From the NCBI GenBank assembly GCA_023014335.1, contig JAECYW010000027.1, positions 558,001-622,000 on the forward strand: DNA of 64,000 nt. Direction: 5' to 3'. Below the pieces are notes generated by a model. It made no database searches and was not told the origin of the DNA. It worked only from the letters and a program-made list of their open reading frames with translations. A program made the position numbers and the translations under genes. Below, piece by piece: positions 56,309 to 64,000 of this stretch (position 1 is its first letter; each line of letters starts with the position of its first letter). The stretch comes from Galerina marginata (Eukaryota; Basidiomycota; Agaricomycetes; Agaricales; Galerinaceae).

Positions 56309-57658
56309 ATGGCTTTCAAAGACTTTTCTAACGAGGAGACAATCCTGCTAAGCGCTTTAGGGACTTCAATGTTATATGGTCTGTCAATCTCAATTACCTC
56401 TGAGCTTCTGAAACTCATTATGCTGGCACTACGAACTCCTTTAGGAATCGAGTGCGTCAAGTTTTCACTTACTTGAATCAAAAATCTTAACACGGCTTAG
56501 TGTGGTCGTATTTTCATGCTGCGTTTTCATTCTTTTGAAGCGGGGAAGTCAAGGTGATGGGAGTTCATGGTTAGTACATTGGCCAAGCAAAAAAGAATAT
56601 TCTACACAACTGATGTTGTAGGATACTTCTTTCACTAGCAATCGCGCAGTTCATCGTTTCATCAATTCATATTGGAGACATTTGGCAGCAAGCGATCGTT
56701 GGCTTTCTCTTCCACACAGATAAGCCACATGGGGCAGAGATCTACTTCGAAACAAATCCGAATAACGTCGGCAATACGTTGCAAAAATGTCTGTTGGTCA
56801 TATCTGTGAGTAGTAGCGTGGCAAACGCGGACGATTTCTGACCCTAAAGACCTTCTGAACTTTGTCCTCAGGCATTTCTTGCCGATGCTGTGCTCATATG
56901 GCGCGTTTATATTGTTTGGGAACGAAGAAATTTGATTTATATCCCGCCGGTCAGTTCACAGTTGTCAACTCATAATTTCTTCGCTTTCTAATCTCTAATC
57001 TTCGGTTTCAGATAATTAGCACTCTTGTATATCTCAGTAGGTTTCTTACATCATTCAATTTGCAGGATGTAATGGGCTACTCTAGCTGTGTATTTCATCG
57101 GTATTGGCAAGCTTAATCCAAATGCCAGCGGGACAAATCCGCTGGCAGGCGTCGTTCCCTGGCTAACCGCGGGTCTCTCGCTCTCAGTCGCGACGAATAC
57201 AATCCTTACAGGATTAATTGCGGGACGTATCTGGTGGACATACCGGAACAATATTGGCAGTGATTACACCTCGGGGTCAGCAAACTATATGGTGGTCATC
57301 TGGACGATGCTCGACTCTGGCGCTGTATACACTGTGACTGAGATTGTAACGATTGCTTTCCTTGGTCCCCAGGTTGGCGGCTTCCTGTCAAATCTCTTCA
57401 TACAGGTTGCGGTATGTTTGCAAAGTCACCCGCATCTGATTATTTCTCTTATTTTCCTGAAAAATAATATAGGGAATCGTTCCAACTTTGATTATTGTGC
57501 GTGTTGGCCTGCGTCAACAGGCCGCCACCAGCCACGGAGTTTCTCTTCCAATAAGCTATCGGCAGAGAGGACTTTCTACGGGAGTAACCTCAAGTGGGAC
57601 TGAAGTCGAGAGTTACGCGGTGGACGTCTTCGCCCCAAGGAACACAAAGAACAATTGA
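56309..57658 (+). CDS. Seven-transmembrane protein, tandem paralogue C (exon 2 damaged)
   Basis: Very similar to A along its length: MAFKDFSNEETILLSALGTS, QFIVSSIHIGDIWQQAIVGF, ADAVLIWRVYIVWERRNLIY, YFIGIGKLNPNASGTNPLAG, AGRIWWTYRNNIGSDYTSGS, MVVIWTMLDSGAVYTVTEIV and a tail ending NTKNN. In exon 2 (from about 56443) four bases are lost and a TTGA inserted relative to A (GTCAAGTTTTCACTTACTTG), which puts a TGA in frame soon after GIECVKF. Unless another splice form avoids it, the N-terminal helix is cut off and this copy is a young pseudogene. All later exons are intact. Confidence 0.6.
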
Positions 57659-58964
57659 AAATTCCAATATAGATATATGGTACTTATTAGTAGTTGACAT
57701 TGGGTTTGGTGTATTAAGCCCCCCCGCCGTTGTAGTGAGCTCTGGGCCGAATTGCCCGAACACGATTAGATTACTCCATCAGCGGCTGTGCACGGTTTGT
57801 GTGCCAGCGTGTAAGTGTTTCCCTTTGCAGAATCAAGCTTTGCTTGGCTCCTGTCACTAAGTACGTGCGACGCGGTAGCGCGCTGCTCGACGCACTTCCC
57901 GAGCTTTGTCAGACTCGGACTGCCAGGATAGGCCTATCAGCCCATCGCATTGGTAGAACAAACATGCATAATGATAGAATGTTCAGCGTTCATCGATGCC
58001 AAATCGATGCAGCAGGCTTTTCACGGTTGGATGCGACTCCGAGTCGGATGCGGTAAAACTCCGCCGATAGGACATCACCATATCAGGACGACCTTCAAGC
58101 CCCGTCAATGTTGGTAACGACTACGTCGGGAGAAGAGGCGCGATTATCTGCAGGGGTTATGTGCGTGGTGTTCCATTGCTTCCTGATGCACGTCTCATTA
58201 CAGTAATTTATAGGCTCATCTTCTTGTTTCTATACCCTCGTCCGCTTGGATTCTACGATTTCAACCAGAGTCATCGGACCTGTTATTCGGGGCTGAATTT
58301 ATGAAGACGGGCTGTATCGAACTTCAACATCTGACCGGAACTTGGCGTTGTTTGCTCTTCCGACAATATTTGCGGCGCCTTCGATTATTTTGCGAAGCTT
58401 GGCAAACGTAACGCCTTGAAATTATGACGGTGGCCAGCCCTTTTTCTCCATCACCGGTCAATGATCACAGGAGCAAGACTTATATGACGTCGTATTCCTC
58501 TCACATCTTGTCTCGTTGGAAGGAACGTATCTCGTCGTCGACAAGGTTTAAATTGAATTATCTGTCTGCCTTGAGGTCAATGTGTGTTCGTCCCTGCTCC
58601 ATTACGACCATTCTCTCCCCATCTATTACAAGGCAGGATTGGTCCCGGAATCATCTACTCTGCCCAAATGACAGCTCTTGTGGCCATTGATTGTGTTCGT
58701 TTAAGCTCTCTACCTACCTTTTGCGGTGGCAATTTCGTGGCTTCAGGTTCTCTCGCCACACATGTTAAGCGCGGCTCGTGCCCTGGCCCGAAACTCGGAC
58801 CCTACCAGGCAAAGAAGTACTGCTCGATTGACACCTCATGCCATCCTTTTGTCACGCTCCACTCTCTTGCGGACTCCACTTCGAAGTTTTAATATGTCTT
58901 TTCCTTTCAGAAAGGAAAATGACGTATATTGTCGAATTTGACTTTTTTCATCGCATCCTTGAGC
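57659..58964. other. Intergenic, about 1.3 kb
   Basis: 3' flank of 7TM paralogue C and upstream region of hydrophobin copy 2. No gene, RNA or repeat recognised. Confidence 0.4.
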
Positions 58965-58972
58965 TATAAAAC
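58965..58972 (+). promoter_or_regulatory. TATA box of hydrophobin copy 2
   Basis: TATAAAAC, 66 bp before the ATG, in the same position as the TATA box of hydrophobin copy 1. Confidence 0.6.
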
Positions 58973-59030
58973 CTTCGGAATTCGACAACTATTCTTCACT
59001 CGAGCACCCTCAAGTACTACCAACATCATC

Positions 59031-59575
59031 ATGCAATTCAAAGTTCTCTCCGCTCTCGCTTTCGCAACCCTTGCCGCTGCCACAGTCACCCCCGTTCGCC
59101 GTGGCGGCGGCGGAGGCGGCGGCGCACCCCCAGCTAGCCAATGCAACACTGGCGACCTCCAGTGCTGTAAGTCTTGCTCGCTCACGTCGTCCTGTGCGGA
59201 GTACATTGTTGACCAAATTCTCGTTTAACAGGCAACAGCGTACAGTCCGCTAACAGCCCGTCTATCGCGGGTATCCTTGGACTTTTGGGCATCGTCGTCG
59301 GGAGCATCACCGGTCAGGTTGGTGTCACTTGCAGCCCCATCTCTGCCGTCGGTGTTGGAGGCAACTCTTGGTAAGTTTTCTCAGAGTTTGCTCTGATCCC
59401 ACACAAGTTGACGGTTTGCGCTCTTCAGCTCTGCCCAGCCCGTTTGCTGCAGCAACAATTCGTTCAGTACGCATCGTTTTATTTTCGATCCGACACGACA
59501 GATACTGACGGTTATTTAATTTTAACAGATGGAGTTGTAGCTATTGGCTGCAGCCCCGTCAACATCAACTTGTAG
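59031..59575 (+). CDS. Class I hydrophobin, copy 2
   Basis: 119 aa from four exons (59031-59166, 59232-59370, 59429-59466, 59529-59575), all in frame. A signal peptide ([19 protein letters not shown]) is followed by a glycine run (RRGGGGGGGAPP) and the eight-cysteine pattern: [44 protein letters not shown] and AIGCSPVNINL. It is secreted, self-assembling and surface-active like its family. It is a duplicate of the gene at 33176-33704 with matching exons 2-4 and promoter. The glycine run is the main difference and looks like slippage in a GGC tract. Confidence 0.93.
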
Positions 59576-60190
59576 TCGAACACTTTCAGAAGACTTGAAA
59601 GTGTACTGTGTAACAATAGCTGGGGCACGCCTTTTGCTATGATATGTTTAGCTTGTATCCGTTGGCTCAGATAATGTTTTGAAATTTGATACATTGCAAG
59701 ATTATGCTCACTCCTAAACATTCGACCGCTCTGCAAAGCTTACGGATATGCGAGAGTCTTGAAGAAAACAGGGACTGTACTTGACCACTATCAAGCGTCG
59801 GCGCATTCCGCCCCTCGAAAGGCTCGAGACCATAAGGCTAGCCGCCAGCAAGTCTTTGTGAGACTTGGCAGAATTTAGAGTGTTACCCTTGGGGCTATGG
59901 CGTAGGGTTGCTTGTCAGGGTATCAGGATCCGGCTACGACTAAAAACGCGTAACGTTTTCTAAAGATAAGCGGTACACAGCACCGGTGGTGAACCGCAGC
60001 GCGTCGTCGATTGATGAATGAATGGTAATACTTTATATTACCTATGAACTTGATTGCGATCTTCATTCGTCTTTATCTGGTAGTAGACAACCACAGAAAT
60101 AATATTTCCATCAGAACTGCCAGGTTTCTCTCCACATACGCTGAGCAAATCAATTTAGTCATTCAAAACAATATGCTCCTACCCTCATGC
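59576..60190. other. Intergenic, about 610 bp
   Basis: Convergent 3' flanks of the hydrophobin and the MFS transporter genes. Nothing recognised. Confidence 0.4.
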
Positions 60191-62744
60191 TCATAATGTG
60201 TATCTAAAATCGGGGGCTCTGTCTCCCAATTCCCTCAACTGTTGTGGAGTAAACTTATTTGCCTCACCCCGTTCCAATGCCAATCTCTGCGCCTCATCCC
60301 GTTTCTTGTTGATACGGAGGTAGGAAAGGATAACGATAGGAATCGTGATGAAGCCGATTCCTACGAACATTAACTCGACACCATCTAAGATAAAAGAAAA
60401 AACAGTCATAGGATTGTTCGTTATTCAATTATGAATTTGAACATACGACCAACAAGAAAACGCGGAGAGTCTTGGGAACGATAGATGTTGGCAGCGATAG
60501 CGCCGCTGAAGTTACCCACGCCAATGTGGATGGCCATTCCAATGCCGCGTTTATACTGTCCAGCGAGATTGTTTCCCAACCTATGAACCAACTTTATTAA
60601 ACTCGTGGAACGGGAAAAAGGAGAAAGCGGAACGAATCACCAGGCGACTATTCCAGGGAAGGCCGCGTATGCTCCCGAAACAGCGAAGAACGTTCCAAAA
60701 TATTTGACGCCATTCGGCGCTCGGGAGATGTTGATTGAAAACCCGATCAAACAGAAGGTGAGCCCGAGAAGAATGAAAGGTGAACGCATTTTGAGTTTGT
60801 CCGAGTAATAGGCAAAGACACAGACAAGAATGGCTGGAGCATGACAGTCATACTCCTGTGTGGATTTGAATAATAACGAAGGATCTTACTGGCTAGAATA
60901 TAAGGTGGTACTGTTAGGAGCTGACTGATCGCCGGTGGATGACCAAACGAATTGATGATGGTCCTATAAGAAGGGTTAGGAGCAGGGAAGAACTCGAAAT
61001 CATACTGATCATACGGCAAGAAGAGGGTAATCCCATAGACTGGACATAGTTAATTTCAAGTTATCACATGAATGATGAGTGCTTACCGGGACCAACAATC
61101 GACATGTAGACCAAGATGTGCAGCCAAACCTAACGATGAATTAGGACCACCGTAAAGGAGGGTTCTATTATAGATTTACCTGCCAATCCGAGATAGCGGC
61201 CCAGAAGTGACGCATCTCGAAATGTTCTTCCTCTCCAACCGAGGAGTTATCGAATTCTGAAGGAACAGCTGAATTTCCAATTTCAGGAAGAAGAACCGAC
61301 ATCCTCACTCTTTTTGTGGATGATGAAAGAGCGCTCTTCAAGTGTTAAGAAAGTTGCGGTTGCCGGGAAATCAACCAAAACTGCATAAAATTGGTAAGAT
61401 GATACGTCATATTGCACGCTAGGTCGAACTGACCGAAGAATGCCAGAATGCCGACCAAGACTGTGGCTATTCCTTCCAAAATCTTTCACACAAGTCAGTA
61501 ACCGTTTATCAACGGCCAGTACTTCGACTTACGAAGATCCAAGACCAGCCCAGTAAACCACGAGTCCCACTCATAAAACTGATCGCAAAGGCTAGGAGTC
61601 CCGAGAAAGCTCCCGCGAGGGAAGCCGCGCCGTAAAACAGTGCAATTCGGAACTGCAGCTGGTGTCGAGGATACCACAGAGATAAGCTGTTTTGAAGTTA
61701 GACATCCAGATGTCCTCGAGGTGGTGTCTTACTCACTAGAAAACAACGCCCGGGAATAAGCCAGCTTCCGCTACTCCCAAGCACACACGAGCACCAATTA
61801 ATTGTGGATAGCTACGCTAGTCAGAGGGGGTTAATGCTTAAAGCGGAAATAAATCGAATGCCCACGTTTTAACAAGACCCATCATTGTCCTGAAGTCACC
61901 CGATGTCAGCACTTTGAGAAATCAACCAATTGACACCATGAAGAGGCTCACATAACGATACCCCACACGATCTGGGCAATGAATTAAGTGCGATTAGTAT
62001 AGAAGGCGGTGATGTCGTGATAGAGCCTAGCTCACCGTGATGCCCGGCAACCATCTAAACGGCATCGTTTAGCCTGATGATCTATTTTCATGGATATCGA
62101 CCGTGGAGCTCAAGCTCACCTTGACGGATGGAACCGCTTTAGCACGAGGCTGGGAAAAGTGTGTCAGATGTGCGATAATGGGAGAAAAGTGGTCTTAGGA
62201 AAAATACTTTGCCGGGCATTCAAACAGACAGTATGGCTGTGAGGGCAATCAGAACCGGGTTCGAATCTGGGGTAGTTGAATTTAGACTGACAATGAAATA
62301 CATCGTCTTTCGAAGGTGGGTTAGACACTGATACGAGGTGATTGATAAGAGATAACTAACGAGGGCAATGTTGTATCGGTTTCCCGTAAGATCGAGCTGG
62401 GTCACTAGACCTTGGAGTTTCGCGTTTCCTGCGTCACGATAAGATATGGTAGTTTCACTTTAAAGAAAAACGTATTACCAATATTTCCTTGTAAGAAGAT
62501 CAGAACTGAAGGGGAAAGGTACTTGTTGGTATCACGTACCTCGATCAATGAATGATACCAAATACATCAGTGAAAGAATGGGCATGAGCCTCAAATCCAC
62601 CTTCCTCCATAATTTCCGCTCTTGCTCAGGAGTGAGGATAGGCGGAGGTGGAAGCGTCGATTCACCGCCGAAATCAACTGCGTCGGAGGACGTGCTAACA
62701 CGTTTTTCGTTGATAGAAGGATTTGATACCTTTTCCTCTGTCAT
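60191..62744 (-). CDS. MFS transporter, allantoate permease (Dal5)-like
   Basis: Multi-exon gene (about a dozen introns) of the anion:cation symporter branch of the major facilitator superfamily. The first exon (62744-62532) has a cytoplasmic N-terminus and KLWRKVDLRLMPILSLMYLV then SFIDR, the family's first helix with the conserved D-R. Further exons give GNAKLQGLVTQLDLTGNRYN, PYCLFE, GARVCLGVAEAGLFPGVVF, LSLWYPRHQLQFRIALFYGA, WSWIFILEGIATVLVGILAF, LVDFPATATFLTLEERSFII and YGITLFLPTIINSFGHPPAI. The last exons carry KRGIGMAIHIGVGNFSGAIA and VGIGFITIPIVILSYLRINK, and the protein ends DRAPDFRYTL. All 12 helices seem present. Members import allantoate, ureidosuccinate, nicotinate or dipeptides. 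The substrate here is unknown. No break was noticed. Confidence 0.88.
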
Positions 62745-64000
62745 GGTGGGCGGCAGAAAGAGGTGGGAAGCGTCTGGCTTCCAGAAAGTATATTTAACGG
62801 GTCATGGAGTTAGACTGGCTGTGGATGGACCATCGTCAGACTTGAAGATGAGCCACACTTTCTTGTGGAATGAGGAATGACTATTTTTGCAAAGAAGTGG
62901 GGTCGTAGGAGCGCAGCAAGACATCCCACATCAGATTTGACATGTGGAGGAAATCTAAAATTGTAGTGTCTGCTTCTTTCCGTCAAGGCAGAAATAGAGT
63001 GGGCATCGGTAAACCTATCCGAACAAGGCTTCGGCTCCTGAGTGCAATGTAGTAGTTACTTCTGTAGGGGTATTAATTCAACAAACGAATTTAATAAGAC
63101 CAGAATGATACAAATCGATATTGATGGCAGTGCCCGACCTGTTTGCCGTAATTGGACGTACAACCTGCATTTGAAGTACGAAGTGAGTATCCATGGTCGA
63201 TGAGTGAATATTTGAACATACGAACAAGGCATAACAAGTCCATCAATGTCATTTCACAGCGCGACGAGGTAGAAACCGTCTAGCGAGCCTCCAGCTGAAT
63301 CAACCTCGAGTTATTCGCATTCGATTGGGGGAGGCTCAAGCTGTCGAGCATCGCGTACTGGGGCAGGGTATTAGAGCAGCGGCAGCGGTTGCTTGATACT
63401 CGGCACAACGACCATGACCCAACAGGTAGAGCATCGGGAGAGAGATATAGCTTAGAACCCTCGCTGGGTCCTTCGCTGTTAAATTTCTGTTTCTTCTAAG
63501 TAGCCGCTCGAGGACTACGTACGCTACAGTTTAATGAAAAAGTCAGGAAGTGTTAGGGTATGTGGGATTAAAGGCAACGCACGATAGGGTTAAGACATCT
63601 CCCGGTTTACGGTAAGGGTCGGTAGGCGGTTCGGAATCGCACATCCATGGTTGGCCAGGTGGTAACTTTGGGCGCGGAGGGCTGTATTGACTATGTGTGA
63701 GTATTGAAGTAACATCGTCTAGTGAAGCAATATCGCAGAGGGTTGTTTGGAAAATCTAAAGCTAGGAAGGTATGGTCGAGCGCTGAGCGGGATTACGACT
63801 GTGGAATATTGTTCGAGAATTGGATGGATGTCGCTAGGGATTTCTGAGGAGGTGATTCTTGAGTTTCGGAATCTTCTAAGTCGATGTCATGAACCTGAAC
63901 AGCGTTAGAAACATGACTTTAGGTAGAAACGCGCTTGGCGAACTGTCGAAGAAGAAGGATCGCTGGCAGTCTAATTAAGGAAGGTACGGCAAAGTCCCGT
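62745..64000. other. Last 1.26 kb, no gene seen
   Basis: The first ~150 bp is the promoter side of the MFS gene. The rest shows no coding frame, tRNA or repeat that I can support. Confidence 0.4.

Overview
The window looks like nuclear DNA of a mushroom-forming basidiomycete (Agaricomycete). The genes are dense with 45-100 nt GT-AG introns. The content includes class I hydrophobins, secreted GMC oxidoreductases, a family S28 serine peptidase, small cysteine-rich secreted proteins, several fungal multi-pass membrane protein families, an F-box protein and a Dal5-type MFS transporter. No rRNA, CRISPR array, prokaryotic operon or intact autonomous transposon was seen. All exon joins were built by eye from splice signals and reading frame.

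Region 1 (1-18 kb) is an expanded secretome locus. It starts with the N-terminus of a GMC oxidoreductase cut by the window edge. A duplicated block follows: a 0.7 kb leader, a tandem array of diverged ~0.42 kb units, an S28 peptidase, and a convergent single-pass membrane protein gene. In copy 1 (about 0.4-5 kb) the S28 gene survives only as a 3' fossil. In copy 2 (about 5-13 kb) it is complete but split by a ~1.75 kb insertion flanked by related palindromes. The two membrane proteins share one transmembrane/cytoplasmic tail but carry different ectodomains (KRE9/KNH-like and tandem carbohydrate-binding-like). A third S28 tail fossil, a small membrane protein and a 10-exon GMC oxidoreductase with a GPI-anchor-like tail complete the region.

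Region 2 (18-28 kb) has a tandem pair of small secreted Cys-rich proteins, a stanniocalcin-like secreted protein, a decayed 7TM gene and a 2.5 kb near-perfect inverted repeat with ~0.95 kb arms.

Region 3 (28.5-42.7 kb) is an array of 12 tRNA genes, all on the minus strand: seven Ile(AAU), two CAU genes with an Ile-like body, and three of an Ile-like G37 subfamily. It is interleaved with a repeated spacer element that keeps a hairpin in every copy. The array abuts RPC25, a subunit of RNA polymerase III, the enzyme that transcribes tRNAs. It also contains an RPC25 pseudogene. A class I hydrophobin gene sits near its left end.

Region 4 (42.7-57.7 kb) is a series of duplications. RPC25 5' ends and promoters (CACGTGATCT block, five copies in total) alternate with three paralogous 7TM genes, an F-box gene, a small beta-rich protein gene and two non-autonomous TIR elements.

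Region 5 (57.7-64 kb) has a second hydrophobin with a copied promoter and a multi-exon Dal5-like transporter. The last 1.2 kb shows nothing recognisable.
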